Shown here piece after piece: positions 24,431 to 33,317 of a stretch of 64,000 nucleotides of DNA. The DNA comes from Psychromicrobium xiongbiense (GTDB lineage: Bacteria > Actinomycetota > Actinomycetes > Actinomycetales > Micrococcaceae): assembly GCF_030271165.1 (NCBI RefSeq), contig NZ_JASSZH010000009.1:62001-126000 (forward strand). The letters run 5' to 3'. The translations under genes and the position numbers were made by a program. Every line of letters starts with the position of its first letter. Positions within the stretch are counted from its first letter, which is position 1. The notes beneath the pieces were generated by a model. It ran no database searches. It was given only the letters and a program-made list of their open reading frames with translations, and was not told the DNA's origin.

Positions 24431-25894
24431 TTAGCCCACAGAGCCTTCCATTTGCAGTTCGATGAGCCGGTTGAGCTCGAGTGCGTATTCCATCGGCAGT
24501 TCGCGTGCGATCGGTTCAATGAAGCCGCGCACGATCATCGCCATCGCCTCGTCCTCCCGCATGCCCCGGCTCATCAGGTAGAACAGCTGCTCTTCGCTGA
24601 CACGGGAGACCGTCGCCTCGTGCCCCATCGACACATCGTCTTCGCGGATGTCCACGTAAGGGTAGGTGTCGGAGCGGGAGATGGTGTCCACCAGCAGGGC
24701 ATCGCAGCGCACCGTATTGGCCGCGTGATGCGCGCCTTCCCGGATCTGCACCAGACCACGGTAGGCGGCCCGTCCGCCACCGCGGGCGACAGACTTGGAG
24801 ATGATCGAGGACTTGGTGTTCGGCGCAATGTGCACCATCTTCGATCCGGTGTCCTGATGCTGACCTTCACCGGCAAAGGCGATCGAGAGCGTCTCGCCCT
24901 TGGCGTGCTCGCCGACCAGGTACACCGCGGGGTACTTCATGGTCACCTTGGAACCGATGTTGCCATCGATCCACTCCATGGTGGCGCCCTCGTGTGCGAT
25001 GGCGCGCTTGGTCACCAGGTTGTAGACGTTGTTGGACCAGTTCTGGATGGTGGTGTAGCGAACGCGGGCGTTCTTCTTCACCACGATCTCCACTACCGCC
25101 GAATGCAGCGAATCCGAGGTGTAGATCGGGGCCGTGCAGCCTTCGATGTAATGCACATAGGAGCCCTCATCGGCGATGATCAGCGTGCGCTCAAACTGAC
25201 CCATGTTCTCGGTATTGATCCGGAAATAGGCCTGCAGGGGGATCTCAACGTGCACGCCCGGAGGCACATAGACGAAGGATCCGCCAGACCAGACGGCGGT
25301 GTTCAGTGAGGCAAATTTGTTGTCCCCCACCGGGATGATGGTGCCGAAGTACTCCTGGAAGATCTCCGGGTGCTCCTTGAGCGCCGTGTCCGTGTCCAGG
25401 AAGATCACACCCTGCTGTTCCAGGTCTTCGCGGATCTGGTGGTACACCACCTCAGATTCATACTGCGCAGCGACGCCGGCCACCAGACGGTTGCGCTCGG
25501 CTTCCGGAATACCCAGCTTCTCGTAGGTATTGCGGATGTCATCCGGCAGTTCCTCCCAGGAACCGGCCTGCTTCTCGGTGGAGCGGACAAAGTACTTGAT
25601 GTTATCGAAGTCGATGCCGGAGAGGTCGGCACCCCAGTTCGGCATCGGCTTGCGGTCGAAGTACTTCAGGCCCTTCAGACGCAGATCCAGCATCCATTCG
25701 GGCTCGCCCTTTTTGGCGGAGATATCGCGGACGACCTCTTCGCTCAGCCCACGCCGTGCGTTGGCACCGACGTCGTTCTTATCCGACCAGCCGAAAGCAT
25801 AGTTGCCGATGCCCTCAAGCTCTGGATTCCTCTCAAGAATGTCCGTGATGACTGTGTCACCACCATCAACACCATTGGTCAGTTGATCCGTCAT
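24431..25894 (-). CDS. sufB: Fe-S assembly scaffold SufB
   Basis: A 487-residue SufB, normal length. [20 protein letters not shown] is near residue 40, the core shows [20 protein letters not shown] and HYIEGCTAP, and the end has SDTYPYVDI and [16 protein letters not shown]. It is the cluster-building subunit of SufBCD. I chose ATG 25894 with AGGAGG upstream, which overlaps the sufR stop by ATGA; the longer frame is unrelated sequence. No intein interrupts it, in contrast to the mycobacterial gene. Confidence 0.95.
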   Translation of the reverse strand: MTDQLTNGVDGGDTVITDILERNPELEGIGNYAFGWSDKNDVGANARRGLSEEVVRDISAKKGEPEWMLDLRLKGLKYFDRKPMPNWGADLSGIDFDNIKYFVRSTEKQAGSWEELPDDIRNTYEKLGIPEAERNRLVAGVAAQYESEVVYHQIREDLEQQGVIFLDTDTALKEHPEIFQEYFGTIIPVGDNKFASLNTAVWSGGSFVYVPPGVHVEIPLQAYFRINTENMGQFERTLIIADEGSYVHYIEGCTAPIYTSDSLHSAVVEIVVKKNARVRYTTIQNWSNNVYNLVTKRAIAHEGATMEWIDGNIGSKVTMKYPAVYLVGEHAKGETLSIAFAGEGQHQDTGSKMVHIAPNTKSSIISKSVARGGGRAAYRGLVQIREGAHHAANTVRCDALLVDTISRSDTYPYVDIREDDVSMGHEATVSRVSEEQLFYLMSRGMREDEAMAMIVRGFIEPIARELPMEYALELNRLIELQMEGSVG

Positions 25895-26769
25895 GAGTTC
25901 CCTGCCTCCTTCGCGGTTGTCCGCAGCTCGTTGGATGTCGTGTGGTCCGACCCGGGCATGACGCCCAGCCTGCCGGTGGGAATATGGGTGGTGCAGACGT
26001 GGCCTCCGCTGGCCAGTGTGGACAACCGCCTCACGTCCACGCCCAGCATGCGCGTGAAAGCTGCGGTCTCCGCCTCGCAGAACTCGGGGTGCTCCGCGGC
26101 CAGCGCCAGCACCGGGCAATGCCCCTGGCAGAGCTGAACAGCCCGCATGGGCCCCTGTGCGACGGGTCGTTGGCGTGAATCGGGGGCACTGGAGGAGGCA
26201 ATATAGCCGTCCTCACTCAATGCCTCAGAAAGCACTCGCGCACGCTGGGCAATATCGGTGCCCGCCTGGGCGAACCGCGGCGCGTAGCGCTCCTCCATCG
26301 CCGCAAAACGGCGGGTGGCGAAGTCTTTCATCGCTTCCTCGCCCTCCCGGGCGACGAGCTCCCGCAAGGCCAGCTGGGCCACTTCCAGATAGTCGTTACC
26401 CAGCACGGACTGGCCCTGAGTGGAGAGAACGTAGCGTCTCGCCGGGCGGCCAGCACCCTGCCCGGAACCACGGACCAGTTTGACTTCCACCACTCCAGCC
26501 TTTTCCAGATAGTCCAGATGGCGGCGGATGGCAGCGGGAGTAAGTCCCAGGAGGGTCCCGAGCTGTGCTGCGCTCACCGGTCCATGTTCGACGACGGCAG
26601 AGCGCACCCGATCGCGAGTGCGGTCTTCACCCTCGGCTGGTATCTCAGCGTGGTGGGCATCAACAGGCCGCAACTCGGATTCACGGACCTCGCCGGAGTG
26701 CCGGACAGCAACAAGCGCCGACGCTGCTCCGGCGCCTTGCTCTACCGACTTATCCGACACTGAATACAC
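25891..26769 (-). CDS. sufR: SufR-type Fe-S sensing repressor of the suf operon
   Basis: A 292-residue DeoR/ArsR-like winged-helix protein. After a variable 50-residue lead, the DNA-binding helix region [20 protein letters not shown] is followed by [10 protein letters not shown]. The C-terminal half has the cluster cysteines in [19 protein letters not shown] and [10 protein letters not shown]. SufR represses suf when holding a 4Fe-4S cluster. It is the first gene and overlaps sufB by ATGA. The start is a GTG with no ribosome site; CATGAT six bases upstream may make this leaderless. Confidence 0.9.
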   Translation of the reverse strand: MYSVSDKSVEQGAGAASALVAVRHSGEVRESELRPVDAHHAEIPAEGEDRTRDRVRSAVVEHGPVSAAQLGTLLGLTPAAIRRHLDYLEKAGVVEVKLVRGSGQGAGRPARRYVLSTQGQSVLGNDYLEVAQLALRELVAREGEEAMKDFATRRFAAMEERYAPRFAQAGTDIAQRARVLSEALSEDGYIASSSAPDSRQRPVAQGPMRAVQLCQGHCPVLALAAEHPEFCEAETAAFTRMLGVDVRRLSTLASGGHVCTTHIPTGRLGVMPGSDHTTSNELRTTAKEAGNS

Positions 26770-26822
26770 AACACAATCATGTCTTAATACATTCCGTCTG
26801 ACTAGTAAGGGCAGCCTCTGTG

Positions 26823-28850
26823 CTAGCCCTGTGCGGCCACGCCGTTGAGGAATTTTGTCAGGATCGGACCGCTGGTCAGCGCACCATACCCACCGTCCTC
26901 CACAAAAACCGCCACCGCCAGGTCCCCCTGAGCGGCGATCAGCCAGGCGTGAGTCTTAGGCGGGACCTCATTCCCATACTCGGCCGTACCGGTTTTGGCG
27001 ATCACCGCGCCGCCAGGAAGATTCTTCAGAAAGGGTGCGCCGCCGTCGTTGACCACCGCACCCATCAAGTCCTTCAGAGAGGCGGCCTCAGCAGCCGTCA
27101 GCGGAGCAGGCGGGCTCTGCTGCGCGGTGGCACTCGAGCTGGAAGAAGCGCTGGCCGCCGCTCCGGACGGCGTGGCGCTGCTGCTGGTACTGGGGCCTGC
27201 ACTCGAGCTGGACGTGCCACTGGCAGCAGCGGCCTGGCCGGGCTTCGGCGTGGACTTATCCACCAGCCAAGGCGCCACCAGTGAACCGTGCGAAACGGTG
27301 GCAGCTACATTCGCCATCCCGAGTGGTGACACCAGAACTTTGCCCTGGCCGATCATCGAGGCCGCATGCTCGGCATCGGTCACCGTGGTGGGGACGCTGC
27401 CGTCAAAACTGTCGGTGCCGATATCCTGGGCAACGCCGATGCCCAGACTGGCCGCAGCCGCGGTGATGTCATTCTGGCTCAGAGTTCCGGCGCTGGCCAC
27501 AAAGGCGGTATTGCAGGAGTGAGCAAAAGCGAGCCGCAGCGGGATCTGCCCTTCATTGCTGGCCGAATACTCGGGAGCGTTCTTGAACACCGTGCCGCCC
27601 GCGGTCACCGAGGCGGTGCATGCCACCGTGCTGTCCGGCGTCAAGCCCTTGCGCAGCAATCCCAGGGAGGTGGCAGTCTTGAAGGTTGAGCCTGGAGCAT
27701 ACTGACCAAGAAAAGCCGTGTTGTAGCCCTTGCTCGCCGGGCCGGAAGCGGCCGCCACAATGGCCCCGGTCGATGGGCGCAACGCCACGATCGCCGAGGG
27801 CGAAGTGGTGCTCTGGAGCAGTGATTCCGCCAGAGTCTGCATATTGATATTCAGCGTGGTCTTGAGATTGCCGCCGGTTTTCGGGTCGGTGGTGAACAGC
27901 GTGCGCGGTGCCTGACCGGCCGGAGCTGCTGGGTCCTTCTCCACCAGCACCACCCCGTTAGTACCACTGAGCAGGTCGTTGTACTGGGCCTGCAGACCCG
28001 CCAGTCCAGTGAGCTCGCCCTGTTTGAGCTTGCCGCCGGACTTCTGGATCTGCTCCGCGCTGGGCTCCCCCACCGAACCCAGAATGGGTCGGGCAAAATC
28101 CCGGCTGGGAGCCAGCGGCAGTGTGTCCTTGATGGCGACGGCACCGGTTACGGCGGCAATCTGCGCGTCATTAGGGGTGCGTGCGGCATCGTCGCGAAGC
28201 GTCACCGCCTCCACGAAGGCCTGCGGACCCGAGGCGGCGACCTGTTTGGCGTAGGCATCCGGGTCCAGCTGAGCCAGAGCCGCCAACGCTCGCGCCGAGG
28301 CATCCTGGGCGGCCGCATCGACCCTGGTCTTGTCGATGCCCACATGGACCACCGGCCGGTCCTGCACGATGGCCTGACCGCCATCGCCGAGGATCTGGCC
28401 TCTGGGTGCCTGCCGGGTGGTCAGCGCCAGGACGTCCCCGTCCTTGAAACCGGGCAACAACAACTGCAGCGACCAGGGCGTCGACCAGACGCCGTTGCTC
28501 CTGCTCAGGGCTGCGGTGGTGGGGTAGGTCCACGGAACCCCGGCCAGATCCCAGGTGACATTCAGTTGTGCCGTGGCGGAGTCCTTGGAGTCAGAGGAGA
28601 CCTTGACATCGCCGACTGCGACGGCCGGTCTGATGCCATTGAGTGGCTTCAGCAGTGCCGTCAGGGCGGTATTCGCCTGAGCCGGGGTGCCACCGCTGAG
28701 CGAGACCGCACTGAGGTCGGCCGAGCTCAGGCCATCGGCCAGTTTCACGGCGGCATCGTGCGCGCTGTTGTCCGGCGCCTGGCAGGCAGAAACGCCCAGC
28801 GCGGTCAGAGTGGTCACCAGCAGAATCGGCAGTATTCGCGAAAGGCGCAT
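26823..28850 (-). CDS. Lipoprotein-type class B penicillin-binding protein (MecA_N domain)
   Basis: A 675-residue transpeptidase. The lipobox GVSACQ gives a lipidated cysteine at residue 23. An NTF2-like MecA N-terminal domain (residues 30-140) precedes the PBP dimer region and the transpeptidase, with SxxK in PGSTFKTATS, SxN in AHSCNTAF and KTG in AKTGTAEYG. A Ser/Ala/Pro-rich segment of about 50 residues (roughly 537-590) interrupts the catalytic domain between SxN and KTG. It cross-links peptidoglycan outside the cell. It is divergent from the ABC exporter across a palindrome at 28888-28901. Confidence 0.92.
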   Translation of the reverse strand: MRLSRILPILLVTTLTALGVSACQAPDNSAHDAAVKLADGLSSADLSAVSLSGGTPAQANTALTALLKPLNGIRPAVAVGDVKVSSDSKDSATAQLNVTWDLAGVPWTYPTTAALSRSNGVWSTPWSLQLLLPGFKDGDVLALTTRQAPRGQILGDGGQAIVQDRPVVHVGIDKTRVDAAAQDASARALAALAQLDPDAYAKQVAASGPQAFVEAVTLRDDAARTPNDAQIAAVTGAVAIKDTLPLAPSRDFARPILGSVGEPSAEQIQKSGGKLKQGELTGLAGLQAQYNDLLSGTNGVVLVEKDPAAPAGQAPRTLFTTDPKTGGNLKTTLNINMQTLAESLLQSTTSPSAIVALRPSTGAIVAAASGPASKGYNTAFLGQYAPGSTFKTATSLGLLRKGLTPDSTVACTASVTAGGTVFKNAPEYSASNEGQIPLRLAFAHSCNTAFVASAGTLSQNDITAAAASLGIGVAQDIGTDSFDGSVPTTVTDAEHAASMIGQGKVLVSPLGMANVAATVSHGSLVAPWLVDKSTPKPGQAAAASGTSSSSAGPSTSSSATPSGAAASASSSSSATAQQSPPAPLTAAEAASLKDLMGAVVNDGGAPFLKNLPGGAVIAKTGTAEYGNEVPPKTHAWLIAAQGDLAVAVFVEDGGYGALTSGPILTKFLNGVAAQG

Positions 28851-28887
28851 GAGCCTCAGTATGTCAGCAGGCTCCGACAGTCAGTCG

Positions 28888-28901
28888 TACTACATGTCGT
28901 A
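28888..28901. promoter_or_regulatory. BlaI/MecI/CopY-like palindrome between pbp and ABC exporter
   Basis: TACTACATGTCGTA has arms TACTAC and GTCGTA with one mismatch around AT. It touches the -10 box of the ABC operon and lies 38-51 bp upstream of the PBP start, so a bound repressor could affect both. No blaI gene is in the window. Confidence 0.45.
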
Positions 28902-28905
28902 GAAT
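28900..28905 (+). promoter_or_regulatory. Predicted -10 box of leaderless ABC-ctaA operon
   Basis: TAGAAT ends six bases before the GTG at 28912, and there is no ribosome site between. Transcription would begin at the start codon. Confidence 0.55.
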
Positions 28906-28911
28906 AGCTGG

Positions 28912-29928
28912 GTGCCCACCGCCCCCGCCCTGCAAGTTGTTGGCCTGGTCAAAGACGTTGGACCGGTCCCCGCGCTCGATGGGCGGATGAAACGGGTGGT
29001 CAGCGATGTCTCCCTGACCGCGAATTTTGGCGAAGTCACGGTGTTGCTCGGCTCCAACGGGGCGGGCAAGACCACCACTCTGGAATGCGTCCAGGGCCTC
29101 ACCTCACGCCAGGGTGGAACGGTCACTCTGCTGGGCCAGGACCCTGAACACGCCGATGCCGAACTCAGAGCCCGCGTGGGCGTCATGCTTCAGGACGGCG
29201 GCCTGCCCCCTGCCATGCGCCCGCTGGCACTGCTGCATCATGTGGCCGGTATGTACCGCAATCCCTGGCCGGTGGAGGATCTGGCGCAGCTCCTCCAGCT
29301 GAACGATTTTGACCGGACCACGATTCGCCGACTCTCCGGCGGGCAGCGCCAGCGTGTCGCACTGGCCGCCGCACTGCTGGGCCGGCCAGAGATCGTCTTC
29401 CTCGATGAGCCCAGCGCGGGCCTCGACCCCCAGTCCCGTCAATTGGTCCTGGATCTGATCCGACGGCTGCGCGATGAAGGAATGGCCATCGTCCTGACCA
29501 CTCACCTGCTCGATGACGCCCAGCGGCTGGCGGATCAGGTGTACATCATCGATCAGGGACGCACCGTCGCCCAGGGCACGGTGCCTGATCTGCTGGCCGC
29601 AGCCGCCCGCTCCGAGGAAACCAGGACCCTCTCCTTCGATCTGCCCTCCACTCCGAACGAAACAGCGGCCGTGCTGGCGGCGATGCGGCGCTCCGGCCTC
29701 CGGCTCGAGGAACCACAGCCTGGCCATTTCACTCTCCAGGGAAAGATCGGCCCTCACGACCTGGCCGAGTTGACCTCCTGGTGGCTCGCTGAAGGGCTCA
29801 TGCCCACCTCGCTCGCACTGTCGGAGCCCACGCTGGAAGAGGTGTTCCTGCAGATCGCCACCCATCGTTCACCCGAGGGGCCGGGATCAGATCCGAATGC
29901 CTCGATGGACCCTCAAGGAGCTTCATGA
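28912..29928 (+). CDS. ABC exporter ATPase
   Basis: A 338-residue ATPase of the DrrA/CcmA-like export group. Walker A is GSNGAGKTTTLEC, the signature is LSGGQRQRVALAAAL, Walker B is IVFLDEPSAGLDP and the switch is LTTHLLDDAQ. A C-terminal domain of about 90 residues follows. It overlaps the permease gene by ATGA. The same ATPase-permease-ctaA order occurs in M. tuberculosis (Rv1458c-1456c); the substrate is unknown, with haem-related export possible because of ctaA. Confidence 0.9.
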   Translation: MPTAPALQVVGLVKDVGPVPALDGRMKRVVSDVSLTANFGEVTVLLGSNGAGKTTTLECVQGLTSRQGGTVTLLGQDPEHADAELRARVGVMLQDGGLPPAMRPLALLHHVAGMYRNPWPVEDLAQLLQLNDFDRTTIRRLSGGQRQRVALAAALLGRPEIVFLDEPSAGLDPQSRQLVLDLIRRLRDEGMAIVLTTHLLDDAQRLADQVYIIDQGRTVAQGTVPDLLAAAARSEETRTLSFDLPSTPNETAAVLAAMRRSGLRLEEPQPGHFTLQGKIGPHDLAELTSWWLAEGLMPTSLALSEPTLEEVFLQIATHRSPEGPGSDPNASMDPQGAS

Positions 29929-30704
29929 TGACCCCGTCAGCTCCCGCAGAGACCGGCTCCACTCTCCGTGCGGCCTCGCTGGCCACCCGGATTGCCCGCC
30001 AGGCGCGCTTTGAGAGTCTGACCATGCTGCGCAACGGCGAGCAGTTGGTCCTGGCCATCGTCTTGCCTCTTCTGGGTCTGGTGGCACTGGTAGTCACTCC
30101 CCTGCTGGACGGCCTCGGCGGCAGCCGGATCAACGTGGCAACCCCGGGTATCCTGGCGCTCTGCGCCCTGTCCACGGCCTTCACCGGACAAGGCATCGCG
30201 ACCGGCTTCGACCGCCGCTACGGGGTGCTGAGATTCCTTTCAACCACACCGCTGGGCAAGACCGGCCTCATCGCGGGCAAGGTCATCGCCGTCCTCGTGG
30301 TGCTGGCGCTACAGGTTGTGGTGATCAGCGTGGTGGCCGGTTTCCTGGGATGGCAGCCTCAGCCCGGCGGCGTCCTCCTCGGCCTTCCGCTGCTCATCCT
30401 GGGGGCGTTAAGTTTCGCCTCACTCGGCCTGCTGGTTGCCGGGACGCTTCGCCCCGAAGCCACCCTGGCGGTGACCAACCTATTGTGGATTCTGTTCGGT
30501 GCGCTCGGCGGCATCGCACTCCCCTCCAGTCAGGCGCCAGGGCTGATGCGCGATGTTGTGCACTTCCTACCCTCGGGCGCGCTCGGCGATGCTCTCCGGG
30601 CTGCCTTCGTGGAAGGAAGGTTCGATCTGTGGGGTTTTGTGGTGCTGCTGGTCTGGGCGGTTCTGGCCACGCTGGGCGCGATTAAATGGTTCCGCTGGAG
30701 TTGA
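29925..30704 (+). CDS. ABC exporter permease
   Basis: A 259-residue ABC-2 type membrane subunit with six hydrophobic segments. LVLAIVLPLLGLVALVVTPL is the first, the GFDRRYGVLRFLSTTPLGKT loop is characteristic of this subgroup, and the last helix is FVVLLVWAVLATLGAIKWF. It is coupled by ATGA to the ATPase gene and followed 13 bp later by ctaA. Confidence 0.88.
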   Translation: MMTPSAPAETGSTLRAASLATRIARQARFESLTMLRNGEQLVLAIVLPLLGLVALVVTPLLDGLGGSRINVATPGILALCALSTAFTGQGIATGFDRRYGVLRFLSTTPLGKTGLIAGKVIAVLVVLALQVVVISVVAGFLGWQPQPGGVLLGLPLLILGALSFASLGLLVAGTLRPEATLAVTNLLWILFGALGGIALPSSQAPGLMRDVVHFLPSGALGDALRAAFVEGRFDLWGFVVLLVWAVLATLGAIKWFRWS

Positions 30705-30717
30705 GGAAGAGTTTGCG

Positions 30718-31665
30718 ATGAGTTCCACCGAAAAATCCGGTTTTGCAGGCCGGTTCAGGTCGCTGGTCACCGAGCTGGCAGCCAAACTGCCTACCAGCAT
30801 CACCCCCACGATTCGCCGGCTGGCCGTCGCCTCGCTGATTGGCCAGAGTGTGCTGATCGGCACCGGGGGTGCCGTTCGGCTCACGGCCTCTGGCCTGGGC
30901 TGCCCCACCTGGCCCAAATGCACTGCAGGTTCGCTGGTCAACACCCCCGAGATGGGCATTCACGGCATCATCGAGTTCGGCAACCGGACACTGACCTTCG
31001 TGTTAGCCGTGGTCGCGGCCCTCATGCTGGTGTGCCTGTGGAATCTGCGCAAGGAACGCAAGGACATGTTCTGGCTCGCCTTCGGCCTGCTCGCCAGCAT
31101 CCCGGCCCAGGCCGTCATCGGCGGCATCACCGTGCTGAGCAACCTCAACCCCTGGGTGGTGGGCCTTCACTTCCTGGTCTCCGCAGCTCTGGTGGTCTTT
31201 TCGATGCTGCTGGTCAACCGCGCCTATGACCGGCCGTTCGCGGGCCAGCCGGCGGTGCGCCCGCTGTTGAAGCAGCTCAGCCTGGTGGCCGCCATCCTGG
31301 TCGGTCTGGCCGTGATGCTGGGAGTGAGCGTCACCGGTGCGGGCCCGCATGCCGGCGATGCGCAGGCTCCGCGTAATGGCCTTGACCCGGATCTGATCAC
31401 CCGGATCCACGTGCTTCCGGTCTATCTGCTCGTGGCCGTCACCGTTCTTCTGGTGGCGCTGTGCTGGCGTCGGGGCCGGGCGGACCAACTGCGCGCTGCC
31501 ACGCTGTGGCTGCTGGCCGCCGTCGTGGTGCAGGCCGTCATCGGCTACACCCAGCACTTCACCGGCCTTCCGCCGCTTCTGGTGGGGATGCATATGGTAG
31601 GGGCTGCCGCCTTGCTGGCCGCCGGGACGAACATCGCAGACGTCGCCCTGCGCGGACGCCGCTGA
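30718..31665 (+). CDS. ctaA: Haem A synthase (COX15/CtaA)
   Basis: A 315-residue membrane protein with eight hydrophobic segments in two similar halves. The motif GGAVRLTASGLGCPTWPKC and the histidines in HGIIEFGNRT, GLHFLVSA, RIHVLPVYL and GMHMVGA fit COX15, which oxidises haem O to haem A for aa3 oxidase. I chose ATG 30718 behind GAGGAAGAG. It ends the ABC-ctaA operon and converges on ctaB, which makes its substrate. Confidence 0.92.
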   Translation: MSSTEKSGFAGRFRSLVTELAAKLPTSITPTIRRLAVASLIGQSVLIGTGGAVRLTASGLGCPTWPKCTAGSLVNTPEMGIHGIIEFGNRTLTFVLAVVAALMLVCLWNLRKERKDMFWLAFGLLASIPAQAVIGGITVLSNLNPWVVGLHFLVSAALVVFSMLLVNRAYDRPFAGQPAVRPLLKQLSLVAAILVGLAVMLGVSVTGAGPHAGDAQAPRNGLDPDLITRIHVLPVYLLVAVTVLLVALCWRRGRADQLRAATLWLLAAVVVQAVIGYTQHFTGLPPLLVGMHMVGAAALLAAGTNIADVALRGRR

Positions 31666-31697
31666 GCTCGCCGTTAGATCAGGCCTTTGATGCTGTG

Positions 31698-31801
31698 GAA
31701 CCTTGTCAAGGTTCTAAGCATTTAGCTGCCCCCTGAGCCAGGAATTCGCTGAATTCGCGGGGGGCTGTCCATGCGATCTACTCAGTAAGTGCTTAAAACC
31801 T
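31698..31801. repeat. Nested inverted-repeat structure between ctaA and ctaB
   Basis: GAACCTTG-T-CAAGGTTC at 31698-31714 is an 8-bp stem with one loop base. In addition 31709-31724 and 31786-31801 are inverted copies matching at 14 of 16 bases, and inside them lie a C-run and a G-run that can also pair. The whole could be a bidirectional terminator for the convergent genes or a small MITE-like remnant. Confidence 0.5.
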
Positions 31802-31834
31802 CGACGCTGCCGAGGCCGAACCGGTAGCGCGGGA

Positions 31835-32848
31835 TCAGCCCATCAACGGCAGCCCGATGAATGGATCCACCGCAAGCGCCAGGAACAGCAGGGTCAGGTA
31901 ACTGATGGAGCCGTGGAAGACCTTCATGGCGCCCTTATTGGTCACCGTGTTGTGCTGCGCCGTGGAGTGCAGCTGGTGGGCCTGTACCAGGAACCACACC
32001 CCGGCACCCACGGCAACGGCCGTGTAGACGATGCCGGCGTGGCCAAGCGGGATCATCAGCAACGAGCACACCACCATGGCCCAGGCGTAGAGCACCACCT
32101 GCACAGAGACGATTCGCGCTCCCGCCACAGCACCGAGCATCGGCACCTTGGCGGCAGTGTAATCCTCGCTGTATCGCATGGACAGCGGCCAGTAGTGCGG
32201 CGGCGTCCAGAGGAAGATCACCATGAAGAGGATGACGGCGGGCCACTGCACGGTGTTCGTCACCGCAGCCCAGGCAATCAGCACGGGCATGCACCCAGCG
32301 GCGCCGCCCCAGACGATGTTCTGGGCTGTACGGCGCTTGAGCACCAGCGTGTAGATGACCACGTAGAAAAAAATCGCCAGGGCGCCCAGCAGTCCCGCCA
32401 GCGGGTTGGCGCCGAACCACAGAATCGCGATAGCGATGATTCCCAGGGTCCAGGAAAACACCAGCGCCTCGCGCGGGCTCACCGCTCCGGTGACCAGCGG
32501 CCGGTTGGAGGTACGGTGCATCACCTTGTCAATGTCACGGTCGATATAACAGTTGAAGGCACCCGCCGAGCCCGCAGCAAAGGCTCCACCGATCATGGTG
32601 GCCAGAATCAGCCAGATGTCAGGGAATGACCGGCCAGCAAAGATCATGGTGGGCAGCGTGGTGACCAGCAGAAGTTCGATGACGCGCGGCTTGGTCAGCG
32701 CAAAGTAGGCCTTAGCTTTGGCTCGGAAGCCCAGGGGTACGCGCACAGAAGCGAGGTTCTGGACCTGGTCCCCGCTGTGCTGTGGATCCAGCAGCTCCGA
32801 AGTGGTCCCCTGCTCAGGTGTGGCTACCTGCTTTGGCGTTGTACGCAC
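31835..32848 (-). CDS. ctaB: Protohaem IX farnesyltransferase (haem O synthase)
   Basis: A 337-residue UbiA-family membrane enzyme with about nine helices. The prenyl-diphosphate sites are [19 protein letters not shown] (near residue 100) and the region [18 protein letters not shown] (near 225). It attaches a farnesyl group to haem to make haem O, the substrate of CtaA. The GTG start has an AAGG site. The upstream polar 30 residues are poorly conserved in such proteins. Confidence 0.94.
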   Translation of the reverse strand: MRTTPKQVATPEQGTTSELLDPQHSGDQVQNLASVRVPLGFRAKAKAYFALTKPRVIELLLVTTLPTMIFAGRSFPDIWLILATMIGGAFAAGSAGAFNCYIDRDIDKVMHRTSNRPLVTGAVSPREALVFSWTLGIIAIAILWFGANPLAGLLGALAIFFYVVIYTLVLKRRTAQNIVWGGAAGCMPVLIAWAAVTNTVQWPAVILFMVIFLWTPPHYWPLSMRYSEDYTAAKVPMLGAVAGARIVSVQVVLYAWAMVVCSLLMIPLGHAGIVYTAVAVGAGVWFLVQAHQLHSTAQHNTVTNKGAMKVFHGSISYLTLLFLALAVDPFIGLPLMG

Positions 32849-32957
32849 CGTTACCTTTTTCCCTGACTGTTATCGCGCCCCTGCCGGGCGCCCCCCTGAG
32901 AACTCACTTCTGACACGATCGGTCATCGGTTCGGCCCAGTGACATTCCTGCCCTATT

Positions 32958-33000
32958 CTACCCAACTGAATTCTACGCAGCTGAAAATTCAGTCGGGTAG
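32958..33000. repeat. 15-bp inverted repeat, 14 of 15 paired
   Basis: CTACCCAACTGAATT and AATTCAGTCGGGTAG pair except at one position, around a 13-base centre. It is upstream of ctaB and could be an operator or an element end. Confidence 0.6.
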
Positions 33001-33057
33001 ACCTCCTCGACCGAGGATCCACTGAGTGTCTCGGTAAGACAAGGTGTCTCAGTCGAT

Positions 33058-33088
33058 CGTGGCCAGCGACCTGTGTTCGCTGGCCACG
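33058..33088. terminator. Strong hairpin, possible terminator
   Basis: CGTGGCCAGCG and its exact complement form an 11-bp stem with a 9-base loop. No T-run follows. It stands between the divergent ctaB and secreted-protein genes where no gene ends, so a terminator role is not obvious. Confidence 0.4.
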
Positions 33089-33317
33089 GCGTTATTGTCC
33101 ATCCACTCGGGCATCTGCGCCCTACCTGACAGCCCCGCTGGCATTCCCTTAACAGTTGTCCAGACGAGGTGGAGGCAGGCCTTGTAGCGTTGAAACCCAG
33201 ACACCATTTTTCACTTGGCAGTTCATCCGATGCACGTTCCGGGATCTCCAGAAATGAGGTTCAGCTAGAGCACCACCAGATTCCGCTCTCCTCTCCGCCA
33301 CCAGGAAGGTCCCAATC

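Larger units (their letters stand above)
32849..33317. other. 469-bp intergenic region with inverted repeats
   Basis: I see no gene here. It contains an imperfect inverted repeat at 32958-33000, a second short one (ACTGAG/CTCAGT) around 33021-33053 and a perfect 11-bp stem at 33058-33088. It must hold the ctaB promoter on the left and the promoter of the secreted-protein gene on the right. It marks the left edge of the low-GC insert. Confidence 0.6.
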
